From positions 434,001 through 498,000 of the forward strand of contig NZ_CP040695.2 of NCBI RefSeq assembly GCF_005954645.2: a stretch of DNA of 64,000 nucleotides. Reading direction: 5' to 3'. Below the pieces are notes generated by a model. It was not told where the DNA came from, searched no databases, and saw only the letters and a program-made list of their open reading frames with translations. Origin of the DNA: Nocardioides sp. S-1144 (GTDB taxonomy: Bacteria; Actinomycetota; Actinomycetes; Propionibacteriales; Nocardioidaceae). Numbering within the stretch: position 1 is the first letter of the stretch; the number at the start of each line of letters is the position of its first letter. Positions 8,267-16,642 of this stretch are shown one piece after another. A program made the translations under genes and the position numbers.

Positions 8267-8284
8267 TTGTGAGGCAATTGTCAG
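8267..8284. promoter_or_regulatory. Pair of 11-bp-spaced TTGTSAG repeats in the divergent promoter
   Basis: TTGTGAG (8267-8273) and TTGTCAG (8278-8284) are offset by exactly 11 bp and resemble the units at 7517-7555. They lie between the divergent starts at 8245 and 8346, upstream of the -10 box for the secreted protein. They are the likely target of the response regulator encoded next door. Confidence 0.55.
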
Positions 8285-8333
8285 GATCCGGTTTCGCTCG
8301 GGTCGTGCCCGACCGGCGGGGCCCCTCACTTCC

Positions 8334-8339
8334 TAGACT
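8334..8339 (+). promoter_or_regulatory. -10 box of the two-component operon
   Basis: TAGACT ends 6 bases before ATG 8346. The spacing fits a leaderless mRNA for the response regulator; no Shine-Dalgarno sequence is visible. Confidence 0.5.
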
Positions 8340-8345
8340 CGCGGC

Positions 8346-9029
8346 ATGGGCGCCCGGGTCGTCGTCGCCGAGGACGACGTCAAGCAGGCCGACGTCGTGC
8401 GCCGCTACCTCGAGCTCGACCGGCACGAGGTCGTGGTGGTCCACGACGGCGGGGCGGCGCTGGCCGCGGCCCGGGCCACGACGCCGGACCTGGTGATCCT
8501 CGACGTGATGATGCCCGGCCTCGACGGGTTGGAGGTCTGCCGGACGCTGCGGGCCGAGTCCGACGTGGCGATCCTCATGCTCACCGCGCGTGCCTCCGAG
8601 GACGACCTCCTGCTCGGCCTCGACCTCGGCGCCGACGACTACCTGACCAAGCCCTACAGCCCGCGCGAGCTCGCCGCGCGGGTGCGCACGCTGCTGCGCC
8701 GCAGCGGGGGCGGGGCCGGCGCTGCGTGGCAGGTCGGCGACCTCAAGGTGGACCCGGTGCGTCACGAGGTGAGCCTCGGCAGCCGGCCGGTCGACTGCAC
8801 GCCGGGCGAGTTCGCCGTGCTGACGCTGTTCGCCCGGGAGCCCGGCCGGGTCTTCACCCGCGACCAGGTCATCAGCCACGTCCACGGCGTCGACGGCTAC
8901 CTCACGACCCGCACGGTCGACGTGCACGTGATGAACCTGCGCAGGAAGCTCGAGGACGACGCCCGCCGACCGCAGCGCCTGCTGACCGTCTACGGCGTCG
9001 GCTACAAGCTGGTCGCGCCCCGTGCCTGA
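8346..9029 (+). CDS. OmpR/PhoB-family response regulator
   Basis: The 227-residue protein has a receiver domain (1-115) with acidic residues at 10-11, phospho-acceptor Asp53 in LDVMMPG, Thr80 and Lys102. The winged-helix DNA-binding domain (about 127-225) carries the transcription-loop and recognition-helix region FTRDQVISHVHG...RTVDVHVMNLRRKL and ends with YGVGYKLVAP. It should be phosphorylated by the kinase encoded by the next gene, which overlaps it by 8 bp. The 11-bp repeats upstream of the operon and of the hydrolase gene are good candidate targets. Confidence 0.95.
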   Translation: MGARVVVAEDDVKQADVVRRYLELDRHEVVVVHDGGAALAAARATTPDLVILDVMMPGLDGLEVCRTLRAESDVAILMLTARASEDDLLLGLDLGADDYLTKPYSPRELAARVRTLLRRSGGGAGAAWQVGDLKVDPVRHEVSLGSRPVDCTPGEFAVLTLFAREPGRVFTRDQVISHVHGVDGYLTTRTVDVHVMNLRRKLEDDARRPQRLLTVYGVGYKLVAPRA

Positions 9030-10908
9030 GCGCGGCCGCGTCCGGCTGCGGCACAGCCTCGTGCTCCGGCTCTTCGCGCTCGTGACCGTCGTCGCCGTCG
9101 TCGCCGTCGCGCTCACCGCGTGGCTCACCGTGCGCACGACCGCGGTCGGGATCAGGGAGGAGCAGGGCGCGGTGGTCGCGGCGAGCGCGCGGATCGAGGA
9201 GGCCCTCACGACCTACGCCGCCACCCACCAGGACTGGTCCGAGGTCGGCCCGCTGGTCTCGCGCCTGGCGGCCTCCGCCGGCAACCGGGTCGTCCTCACC
9301 GACGACGCCGGCCGGGTGCTCGCCGACTCGGCCGAGGCCGGCGCCCCGCTGCCGGTCGGGGACTCGACGACGATCGACGCCCTCGACGTCGGCCCCCCGG
9401 CGGCGGTGCCGGCGGCCGACCCGGCCGCGCCCGTCGAGCTGTGCCCCTCCGTGCCCGTCGACCCCGAGGAGTCGGCCCTGACCGTGGCCTGCCCGGTGAC
9501 GGAGTCGGCGTACGCGGGTCCGCCACCGGGCTCCTCGCCGATCGACCCGCGGGTGGTCGGGCCGTTCGCGTTGACGAGCACGGAGCGCGAGTCGTCGAGG
9601 GGCCTGGCCGACCGTGTCGCCGGCTGCCTGCGCGACGACCTGGGCATCGAGGTCGCCGTCGTCGTGACCGCGTCGGGTCGCGCCTCCCTCGAGACGGGTG
9701 CGCCGACGGCCGGTCTGGTCACGGGGTGCGACCTGCCGGCCGTGCTGGCGCCGTACCCGTCCGAGCGCCGGGTGCTGGCCCGGCTCCAGGCGCTGGTCGA
9801 CCCGTGCCTGGCCCGCCGCGCCGGACCCGAGGTCGCGCTCCTGGCGGACCTCGGCTGGACCCAGGGCGTGCCGCGCACGACCGCCTCCGACCAGGTCGTG
9901 TCCTCGTGCCTGACCGACGCCCGGCGCCAGCTCCTCCGCCCGTACGCAGCCCCGGCCGCCCGGGTCCACGTCTCGGCGACGCGGCAGGAACCGACCACCT
10001 TCCTCGACCTGTCACCCGGCAACCGCTGGCGGATCGCCGGTGTGGCGGGCCTGGTGGTGCTGCTCAGCCTGGGGTTCGCCGCGCTCGCCGGACGTCAGCT
10101 GGCGCGCCCCCTCTCCCTGCTCGCCGTCGCCGCGGGGCGGGCGCGCGAGGGCGACCTGTCGGCCCGCGCCGACGTGAGGTCGAACGACGAGATCGGCCGG
10201 GTGGCGTCGGCGTTCAACACCATGGCCGAGCGGCGCGAGGAGGCCGAGCAGCTGCGCAGGGCGATGGTCGCGGACGTCGCCCACGAGCTGCGCAACCCGA
10301 TCAGCACGATGCGCGGCACCCTCGAGGCGGCTCAGGACGGGCTGGTCCCGGTCGACCAGTCGCTGGTGGCGTCGCTGGTGGAGGAGACCCTGCTCCTGCA
10401 GCACGTCGTGGAGGACCTGCGCGACCTCGCCGCCGCGGACTCCGGCGACCTGCGCCTCGCCCGGGCGCCCGTGCGGGTCCGCGACCTCCTCGACACCGTC
10501 GCCGCCCACCACGACGGCCTGACGGTGACCGCCGACGACGACCTCGTCGTCGACGGCGACGCACTCCGGCTGCGCCAGGTCGTCGGCAACCTGGTCTCCA
10601 ACGCCGTGCGCCACGGCGACGGCGGCGGCGTCGAGCTGGTCGCGGAGCGTGCGAGCGGGACCGTCGAGATCCGGGTGGTCGACCACGGTGAGGGCATCGC
10701 GGAGGCGGACCGGCCGCACGTCTTCGACCGGTTCTGGCGGGCCGACCCGTCCCGCACCCGGGTCAGCGGCGGCAGCGGCCTGGGCCTGGCGATCGTGCGC
10801 CAGCTCGTCGTGGCGCACGGCGGCACGGTCGCGGTCACGGCCACCCCCGGCGGCGGCGCGACGTTCGTCGTCACCCTGCCCGGCTCATCACCCGCCGCAG
10901 CGCCCTGA
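9022..10908 (+). CDS. Membrane sensor histidine kinase
   Basis: The protein has 628 residues and starts at GTG 9022, inside the response-regulator gene. The first membrane helix is at about residues 12-36. A large extracytoplasmic sensor of about 290 residues with several Cys follows, then a second helix near residues 335-355. HAMP (RPLSLLAVAAGRAREGDLSA), DHp with phospho-acceptor His421 in VAHELRNP, and a HATPase domain follow. The ATPase domain shows VVGNLVSNAVRHG (N box), the FDRFWRAD F box and GGSGLGLAIV. The extracellular Cys suggest a disulphide-stabilised sensor, but the signal is unknown. It pairs with the regulator at 8346. Confidence 0.95.
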   Translation: MPERGRVRLRHSLVLRLFALVTVVAVVAVALTAWLTVRTTAVGIREEQGAVVAASARIEEALTTYAATHQDWSEVGPLVSRLAASAGNRVVLTDDAGRVLADSAEAGAPLPVGDSTTIDALDVGPPAAVPAADPAAPVELCPSVPVDPEESALTVACPVTESAYAGPPPGSSPIDPRVVGPFALTSTERESSRGLADRVAGCLRDDLGIEVAVVVTASGRASLETGAPTAGLVTGCDLPAVLAPYPSERRVLARLQALVDPCLARRAGPEVALLADLGWTQGVPRTTASDQVVSSCLTDARRQLLRPYAAPAARVHVSATRQEPTTFLDLSPGNRWRIAGVAGLVVLLSLGFAALAGRQLARPLSLLAVAAGRAREGDLSARADVRSNDEIGRVASAFNTMAERREEAEQLRRAMVADVAHELRNPISTMRGTLEAAQDGLVPVDQSLVASLVEETLLLQHVVEDLRDLAAADSGDLRLARAPVRVRDLLDTVAAHHDGLTVTADDDLVVDGDALRLRQVVGNLVSNAVRHGDGGGVELVAERASGTVEIRVVDHGEGIAEADRPHVFDRFWRADPSRTRVSGGSGLGLAIVRQLVVAHGGTVAVTATPGGGATFVVTLPGSSPAAAP

Positions 10909-10960
10909 GGAAGCGTCGCAGCAACGCGCCGTGGACCGGTCGTCGCGGCAGGATGGGGTC

Positions 10961-11527
10961 ATGAGCACGAGTGGCCGGTTCTGGCTGGTGCGGGCAGCGT
11001 CGGCGCGCTCCGACTGCTGGGTCCGGGTCCGGGACACCGAGGGCGACCCCGCGGGTGACGAGATGATGTCGTCGCTCCTCGACGGGGCAGCGCCCGATCA
11101 GCCTGTCTCCCTCGTCGTCTGGAACCGCGGCAGGCGTCGCGGTGACCTCCTGTGGTCGGGAGGGTCGTTCTCCGCGATCTCCGACCGTGCCGTGCAGGTG
11201 CTGGAGGCGATCGGCGCGACGGGGTGGCGCTCGGTTCCCGCCCACGTTCGCTTCGGGAACGGGGAGGAGTTGCCCGGCTACCAGGTCCTGGTCGTGACCG
11301 GCACGTGCGGCGACTTCTTCGCCGAGGCCGACCGGCGGAGGACCGACAGGGGAGTGGATCCGTCCCACGAGTGGGACGGCAGCGACGTGTTCTGGATCGG
11401 TGCTCGTCCCCAGTTCACCTTCTGCGTCACCGACCGGGTCCGGGAAGCCTTCGAGGCCGCCGGCCTCGACCGCATCGAGTACGAGGACCCCGCCGACGTC
11501 GTCACCTGGACGAGCGCCGGCGAGTGA
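10961..11527 (+). CDS. Hypothetical protein, weak resemblance to Imm11-type proteins
   Basis: The start is ATG 10961. The 188-residue soluble protein has no signal peptide. The central part (about residues 60-110: LWSGGSFSAISDRAVQVLE, then the start of a strand reading PAHVRF) recalls the Imm11/DUF1629 immunity-like fold, in which a conserved Ser-x-Arg turn precedes a helix. The match is by eye and weak. No toxin gene is adjacent, so it may be an orphan. Codon use is that of the host chromosome. Confidence 0.55.
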   Translation: MSTSGRFWLVRAASARSDCWVRVRDTEGDPAGDEMMSSLLDGAAPDQPVSLVVWNRGRRRGDLLWSGGSFSAISDRAVQVLEAIGATGWRSVPAHVRFGNGEELPGYQVLVVTGTCGDFFAEADRRRTDRGVDPSHEWDGSDVFWIGARPQFTFCVTDRVREAFEAAGLDRIEYEDPADVVTWTSAGE

Positions 11528-11605
11528 CGTTGGGGCCGGTGATCGGGAAGAGCGCCGCCGGCGCCCTTGTTCTGTGACAGAGAGACGACCCGAAAGGCCA
11601 CACCC

Positions 11606-12595
11606 ATGCGCATCCCCCTGTCCGTGCTTGACCTCGCCCCCATCGCGAAGGGGGAGTCCGTCGGCAGCAGCATCGCCGCCAGCGTCGCCCTCGCGCAGCG
11701 TGCGGAGCAGCACGGCTACCGCCGGGTCTGGTACGCCGAGCACCACAACATGCCCAGCATCGCGTCCTCGGCGACCAGCGTGCTGATCTCGCACGTCGGT
11801 GCGCACACCTCGACGATCCGGCTCGGTGCCGGCGGGGTGATGCTGCCGAACCACTCGCCGCTGACGATCGCCGAGCAGTTCGGCACGTTGTCTGCGATGT
11901 ATCCCGGCCGAATCGACCTGGGACTGGGCCGCGCCCCGGGCTCGGACCAGGCCACGGCCCACGCCATGCGCCGCGACCCGGCCGCCTCCGAGAGCTTCCC
12001 GCAGGACGTCCAGGAGCTGCAGGCCTTCCTGGGCGAGGAGTCCCTAGTGCCCGGTGTCTCCGCCGTCCCCGGCCGTGGCACGCACGTGCCGCTGTACATC
12101 CTGGGCTCGTCGATGTTCGGCGCGCACCTCGCCGCGGCCCTGGGTCTTCCGTACGCCTTCGCCAGCCACTTCGCGCCGCAGGCGCTCGAGGCCGCCGTGG
12201 CTGCCTACCGGCGTGAGTTCACCCCCTCAGCGCAGCTCGAGGCGCCCTACGTGATCGCCGGGGTCAACGTCGTCGCGGCCGAGACCGAGGAGCAGGCGCA
12301 GGCCAACCTGCAGGCAGCGCGCCGCACCATCGCGGTGACCCTCTTCGGTCGCGGCGAGGACCTCAGCGACGTCGAGGCCGACCTGCTGTTGCGGCGCGGT
12401 GCCGCCCAGCACGTCGACCAGATGTTCACCTACGCCGCGATCGGTGCTGGTCCCGAGGTCTCGCGCTACCTCGAGCGGTTCCGCGACCACGTCGGTGCCG
12501 ACGAACTGATCACCGCCCACCAGGCCCCCAGCACCGAGGCCCGGTTGAGGTCGATCACCCTCACCGCCGAAGCCATGGAGTCGGTTGCCGCCTAG
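11606..12595 (+). CDS. LLM-class flavin-dependent oxidoreductase (luciferase-like, MsnO8/YceB type)
   Basis: The 329-residue protein shows the bacterial luciferase-like TIM barrel: LSVLDLAPI at strand 1, [39 protein letters not shown], and [14 protein letters not shown]. These are hallmarks of the MsnO8-type LLM subgroup. It should use reduced flavin to oxidise an unknown substrate. The start is ATG 11606 with GAAAGG upstream. A terminator follows directly. It is the last gene with host-like composition before the low-GC island. Confidence 0.9.
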   Translation: MRIPLSVLDLAPIAKGESVGSSIAASVALAQRAEQHGYRRVWYAEHHNMPSIASSATSVLISHVGAHTSTIRLGAGGVMLPNHSPLTIAEQFGTLSAMYPGRIDLGLGRAPGSDQATAHAMRRDPAASESFPQDVQELQAFLGEESLVPGVSAVPGRGTHVPLYILGSSMFGAHLAAALGLPYAFASHFAPQALEAAVAAYRREFTPSAQLEAPYVIAGVNVVAAETEEQAQANLQAARRTIAVTLFGRGEDLSDVEADLLLRRGAAQHVDQMFTYAAIGAGPEVSRYLERFRDHVGADELITAHQAPSTEARLRSITLTAEAMESVAA

Positions 12596-12598
12596 GCT

Positions 12599-12615
12599 GC
12601 CCGCTCCGTGCGGGC
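12599..12615 (+). terminator. Short terminator hairpin after the LLM oxidoreductase
   Basis: GCCCGC at 12599-12604 pairs with GCGGGC at 12610-12615, followed by CTCTTC. It begins four bases after the stop codon and marks the left side of the accessory island. Confidence 0.6.
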
Positions 12616-12773
12616 CTCTTCGCTATGCGGTCGTCCCGCGTCGCAATTCCGCGAGGAACGTCACCCACAAGCGGTGGATTCGCGCGATGTGAGCGCGGCG
12701 CTCACCTCCGGTCACCTTCGCGTCGTCATTGCCGGGGCCGCGCCAAGACCAGGCTGGCCAACAGGGCGATCTG

Positions 12774-13103
12774 TCAGTACGCGTCGTTCACTCCGTGAGC
12801 GTTCAGATGGAGGTACGCGGCGCGCGCCATGTCGTGCGCTCTCATGTCGTCATCTGAGAACACCGCATCCGCGGCGTGCCTGATGCACAGCGGGCTGTCG
12901 CCCACGATGAGGTAGGCCCGATGTGTCATCCGACGACACCATTCACATTGGGATGCGCTTGCATCTGGTGACTCGATTGGGACCCGCTGCTGATTCGTGG
13001 ACCCGATGTGTTGCGCGCAAACTGTCTGGCCGTCGCGGATGGACGTCGTGACGACAAGTTGTTCTTCCAGAGCGTGCTCAACGCAGAACAGGCTTGATGG
13101 CAT
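12774..13103 (-). CDS. Small Cys/His-rich (zinc-binding-like) protein, uncertain gene
   Basis: This is a possible 109-residue protein with three spaced Cys-His elements: FCVEHAL, VCAQHIG, and CEWCRRMTHRAYLIVGDSP ending in LCIRHA. The CxxC plus CxxH pattern suggests a small zinc ribbon. The start ATG at 13103 has no clear Shine-Dalgarno sequence, and base composition here is lower in GC than the flanking chromosome. No family is recognised. The spaced Cys/His pattern argues for a real gene, but a chance frame cannot be excluded. Confidence 0.45.
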   Translation of the reverse strand: MPSSLFCVEHALEEQLVVTTSIRDGQTVCAQHIGSTNQQRVPIESPDASASQCEWCRRMTHRAYLIVGDSPLCIRHAADAVFSDDDMRAHDMARAAYLHLNAHGVNDAY

Positions 13104-13412
13104 GGTCTGACGGTAGAGGCACTTCTGGCTGGGGCGCTCGCGTTGTCATCGTCGTCGTCGACGTTAACGCGCCACGCCCCGCACCCCGAGCACACGCGGT
13201 GGAATGACGCACTCGTGACGGCTACAGATCCAGTCGATCACGATGGCGACGCGACCGGTTCGCGATGGCATGTTCCTAGGCGCAAGCACTCAAAATCTCG
13301 GCGCGGAGCCGGCTTTTCTCAATCCATAGCCGTCGCGGGATTCTTGCGGGTAGCGTCCGACGCTGATCAACGCCTCAACTGGAGGGCGCCCGGTCTGCGA
13401 GAGGTGGCCGAG

Positions 13413-14378
13413 ATGGGTCTCAAGAACTTCATGAACGTCGCGAGGGCCGCCGTGACCGACGCGATCGCGGAGTTCGACGAGGACCTCAAGAGCAATGCCT
13501 CTTACGTCAACGCGCGCGAGGCCACGAAGATGGCGGCGAACTGGGTCCGTGAGGCCTCGACCGAGGGGCTCGAGGCCTTAGAGAAGACTGACGCCGGCAA
13601 GAAGGCCGGCGAGGCCACCCGCAAGATCGGCGGTGTCGTCTCGACCATCCCCGTCGTTTCGACGATCGGCGATGCGACCTCTGAGATGGCGGGTGTGGCC
13701 GGGCTCGTCGAGCTGCGCCAGCAGAACCCAGAGAGCCCGTGGCCGCTGCTGTGGCTGTCGGAGGCGCTGCGCCGCAGGGAGTCATTGGCGCGGGCCTCCC
13801 TCCTCCTGCGCGCGCCGCTGCAGCCAATCTCGACCATCGTCGGCGTCTCCGCGCGCGCGACCGCCGAGCTCAACGCTACCGACCCGGTGGAAGCCTGCGA
13901 GCGCGCCGCCTGGGGGATGGCGCTGCAGAACCTGAGTGTGGCCAAGGACGATCTAGACGCAATGCACGTCGCGTCGCGCGTGTACCTTGCTCGCGGCTAC
14001 CCCATGCAGGCGCTGCGCCTGGCGGCAGCGGCGGCCTCGGGTCGCGACTCTGGCGATCTGGCGTTATTCACCGTGGCGCAGGCCTACCTCGTGTCGGGGC
14101 GGACCGAGGCCGCAGTCCGGGCCGCCAACGCGACCATCGCCGCCGGGTGCACGCTCGGCAACGCCGTACTGTCCGAGGTCGCCTTGAAAGAGAAGCGGTA
14201 CAAAGACGCCCTGACGCTGGCCAACCTGGTCAGCCGTGCCGATAAGGCTCGGTACTTCGGGATCGACCCGCAATTAGAGTCCGTGGCGCGCGGGACGTTC
14301 GGGCAGCAAAGGCAGAAGTCCTCCGCCCTGTATGCGAAGGCCGAGAACAAGCTGGTAGGTCTCAACGATGTTCGATGA
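13413..14378 (+). CDS. Helical-repeat (TPR-like) protein, first gene of a three-gene unit
   Basis: ATG 13413 is chosen because GAGAGG lies about ten bases upstream and the sequence becomes protein-like from here, although the frame is open further back. The 321-residue product has a helical N-terminus (1-60), then a Gly/Val/Ser-rich segment, then a C-terminal two-thirds of paired helices resembling TPR units. Examples are WPLLWLSEALRRRESLARA, VASRVYLARGYPMQALRLA and FTVAQAYLVSGRTEAAVRA. It probably binds a partner protein. Its stop overlaps the start of the next gene by 11 bases, which suggests coupled synthesis in fixed ratio. No catalytic motif is visible. Confidence 0.7.
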   Translation: MGLKNFMNVARAAVTDAIAEFDEDLKSNASYVNAREATKMAANWVREASTEGLEALEKTDAGKKAGEATRKIGGVVSTIPVVSTIGDATSEMAGVAGLVELRQQNPESPWPLLWLSEALRRRESLARASLLLRAPLQPISTIVGVSARATAELNATDPVEACERAAWGMALQNLSVAKDDLDAMHVASRVYLARGYPMQALRLAAAAASGRDSGDLALFTVAQAYLVSGRTEAAVRAANATIAAGCTLGNAVLSEVALKEKRYKDALTLANLVSRADKARYFGIDPQLESVARGTFGQQRQKSSALYAKAENKLVGLNDVR

Positions 14379-15153
14379 CCTAAGCGACCTCTCCCTCGAC
14401 ACCGACTTGCTGGAAGCCCTGGCCGAGCTCGACCTGGGCGACGGCGCGGTATCCGCGCATGATGCCAACACCATCAGCCAGGTGCTTGACGATTCGCTGC
14501 AGGAGGTCCCCGGCGACTTCGTGCACCTTTCCCCCGAAGCAACCTCGGTGCTCCAGGACGCGCTCGGCTTCGAGAGCGACGCCCTGGGCGGCTTCGGCCC
14601 GGACGCCGTTCAGATCGAGTTTGTCGATCCGTTCGGGGAGGTGCCTGAAGCCGATGCCGGTTCTGCGATGGAGTTCTCCGACCTCACCGACGGGATCTAC
14701 ACCGACGCTCAAGCCACCTACGCCGATCTGGGGATGGACACCGACGTGGGCTATTCGTTCCTGCCCGTCGAGGATCAGGCCTTCGCCTGGCACGTACCGG
14801 AGTTCCCAGGCGAGTACGTCCTCGACACCCACGGCACGGCTGACTTCGTCGCCGTCGACGGGGTCGCTCTGTCAGCGCCTGACTTCGCCGAGGTCGTCGC
14901 CCACGAGACGGACTGGACCGGCGAGCCGATCCGGCTGTTTTCCTGTAATACCGGTGAGGAGGCCGGTGGGTTCGCTCAGCAGCTCGCCAATGAGCTCGGT
15001 ACCGAGGTGACCGCCCCCACGGAGCAGGTCTGGTCGGTTCAAGGGGGCGAGCCGGTCATCGGGAGTGGCGTCTTCGATCCCGTGGCAGGCTGCTTCTTGC
15101 CGGCTGTACCGCCGTCGGGTGAATGGCTCACATTCTTACCCCAGGTCGTCTAG
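14368..15153 (+). CDS. Acidic protein with a C-terminal His/Cys clan-CD-like (caspase/C80-type) domain
   Basis: The 261-residue protein has an acidic N-terminal half (about 1-145) rich in Asp and Glu. The C-terminal domain (about 148-225) carries a hydrophobic strand ending in His155-Gly (VLDTHG). A helix follows, then a second hydrophobic strand ending in Cys193 (PIRLFSCNTGEEAGG), then a helix and TEVTAPTEQVW. The His-Gly...hydrophobic-Ser-Cys order and the 38-residue spacing are those of clan CD cysteine peptidases such as the C80 autoprocessing domain of large toxins. No signal peptide is present. It sits between a TPR-like gene and an immunity-like gene. Protease, toxin-processing or effector function is inferred from motif and context only. 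Confidence 0.65.
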   Translation: MFDDLSDLSLDTDLLEALAELDLGDGAVSAHDANTISQVLDDSLQEVPGDFVHLSPEATSVLQDALGFESDALGGFGPDAVQIEFVDPFGEVPEADAGSAMEFSDLTDGIYTDAQATYADLGMDTDVGYSFLPVEDQAFAWHVPEFPGEYVLDTHGTADFVAVDGVALSAPDFAEVVAHETDWTGEPIRLFSCNTGEEAGGFAQQLANELGTEVTAPTEQVWSVQGGEPVIGSGVFDPVAGCFLPAVPPSGEWLTFLPQVV

Positions 15154-15163
15154 AGGAGTGCAG

Positions 15164-15538
15164 ATGAGATTTCTCAGCGTCTTCGACCAGAACTCCCCGA
15201 CCCCGGCGATCGATCCCACTCGCGACCGGTTGGACTCGGCGACGTGCACCCGGCTCAGCGCCTACCTTCGCGCGGGAGTCCGGTTGATGGGGACCACCCA
15301 GAAGGTCCCCGACGTCCTCACCGAATCATCGACTCCTATCGTCCCGATCTCTATCCACACCGACGGGGAGTACGTGTGGAGCATGGCGGTGGCGTACTAC
15401 GTCGAAACCCACCGGATCTCCACGGGCGAGGAGTTCTTGGTGCATTGCGCAAGCAACGGATGGACGGTACCGAGCCTCTCCTTCGCTGAGGTGGAGGAGG
15501 GCCTAGCGTTCGTGAACGCAAGCCGGCCAACTCCGTAG
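15164..15538 (+). CDS. Small immunity-like protein following the His/Cys-domain gene
   Basis: The start is ATG 15164 with GAGGAG eight bases upstream, 10 bases after the previous stop. The 124-residue product is a compact alpha/beta protein: RLSAYLRAGVRLMGTTQ, then PISIHTDGEYVWSM, AYYVETHRI and EEFLVHCASNGW. This strand-TDG-x-x-VW-helix-YY-E-x-H pattern is one I associate with small proteins beside actinobacterial polymorphic-toxin genes, where they act as presumed antitoxins. The role as immunity partner of the preceding His/Cys-domain protein is an inference. Confidence 0.6.
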   Translation: MRFLSVFDQNSPTPAIDPTRDRLDSATCTRLSAYLRAGVRLMGTTQKVPDVLTESSTPIVPISIHTDGEYVWSMAVAYYVETHRISTGEEFLVHCASNGWTVPSLSFAEVEEGLAFVNASRPTP

Positions 15539-15731
15539 GACTCCGGCGCGGCCGGGCGTCATTGTTGCTGGCTGGAACGGCATCAGCTGACGAGGAGCTT
15601 CTTGGCTAGTCATGTAGTTCTCCGCGGCGATCCCGACGGTGACCTGCCGTGCTCGCCGTCGACGCGGCGAGGTCCGAACTGGGACGTTACGCCGATCGGC
15701 GCGGGCGACCGACCGTGACAAGGTGCTGAGT

Positions 15732-16361
15732 GTGAGTGATGCAGAGGACGTAGTCCGTGGGGTTCGTGAGGCTGGCATCGAAGCCCAGGTTGTCACCGAC
15801 TACGGCTGGCCCGGACAGATCGAACTCGCCCTAGTCGACTCGGTGATGTCGATCCGTGCGAGGTACGGCACCGAGACCTCCGGTGTCCTCGGCCGTGTGT
15901 TGCGTTATCGCTCCGTCACTAAGAGAAATCCGCTCGATGACCTGACCGAGTTCAGCCGGCTAGATCCTGAGGAACTACGAGATCTGCTCGGTTTGCAGCG
16001 AAGCGGTGGTCGACTGAAGTCGGAGATCTGCCTCGACGTCGCGCAGCGCCTAGTGGACGCAGGAGTCGTCAGCGCCTCCGACGTCGAAGCGGACAGACCC
16101 GCGCACAAGCTCGCCTGGACCGGGACCGTGGGCCTCGGCTGGGTCACCTGGGAGTACTTCACGATGCTGCTCGGCCACCCAGGAGTGAAGGCAGACACGA
16201 TGGTCAACCGATTCGTCTCGAAGGCGATCGGAGTCAAGACCGCCGACGCGAAGCGAGCCCACGGGGCCGTTACCGGTGCTGCGGAGCTCCTGGGCGTCCA
16301 GGCACGCGACCTCGATCATGCAATTTGGCGCCACGAGAGTGGACGCTCTGTCCGCCGGTGA
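15732..16361 (+). CDS. HhH-fold, DNA-glycosylase-like protein of unknown role
   Basis: GTG 15732 is chosen because AAGG sits eight bases upstream. The 209-residue protein is all-helical. It has WPGQIELALVDSVMSIRARYG near the N-terminus, which recalls the start of HhH-GPD glycosylases. Near residue 165 LLGHPGVKADTMVNRFV resembles the helix-hairpin-helix turn (GVKxDTM). The catalytic Lys and the Fe-S Cys cluster of endonuclease III are not seen, so activity is doubtful. It may bind DNA or have drifted in function. It stands alone between the three-gene unit and a converging gene. Confidence 0.55.
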   Translation: MSDAEDVVRGVREAGIEAQVVTDYGWPGQIELALVDSVMSIRARYGTETSGVLGRVLRYRSVTKRNPLDDLTEFSRLDPEELRDLLGLQRSGGRLKSEICLDVAQRLVDAGVVSASDVEADRPAHKLAWTGTVGLGWVTWEYFTMLLGHPGVKADTMVNRFVSKAIGVKTADAKRAHGAVTGAAELLGVQARDLDHAIWRHESGRSVRR

Positions 16362-16642
16362 CCCATTTGCTAGTCCCATCGACGCAGGCGGCGGGCGGCG
16401 TATGACGCGGTCCTGCCGTTGGCGCGGCCGCCAACTCAAGATCACGGCGAACCGCGTTCGGCGGTAGTCGTCGCCCGCGGCAGAACCCAAGATCAAGACG
16501 GTACGTAATACAGACTCCTGAACAGGAGTCGGATGGTGGCTTAGGGTACGAAGGATTCGAGGGTGCCGCCCGACGGATTGAGCAACTGGTCGCAGTCTTC
16601 GATCGCCCGCCCCAATTGCCGTGCGTACGGTCAACCGGCTAC

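Noticed and set aside
3788..8272. Very long open frames opposite or alongside the real genes (also 34279-38661, 28941-31430, 49500-50134 on the other strand)
   Set aside because: They are low-complexity Arg/Gly/Pro/Ala or Asp/Val/Gly proteins, products of GC-rich third positions, and conflict with genes that have recognised domains.
13143..13412. N-terminal extension of the TPR-like gene
   Set aside because: The frame is open but lacks helical-repeat character; the ribosome binding site supports ATG 13413.
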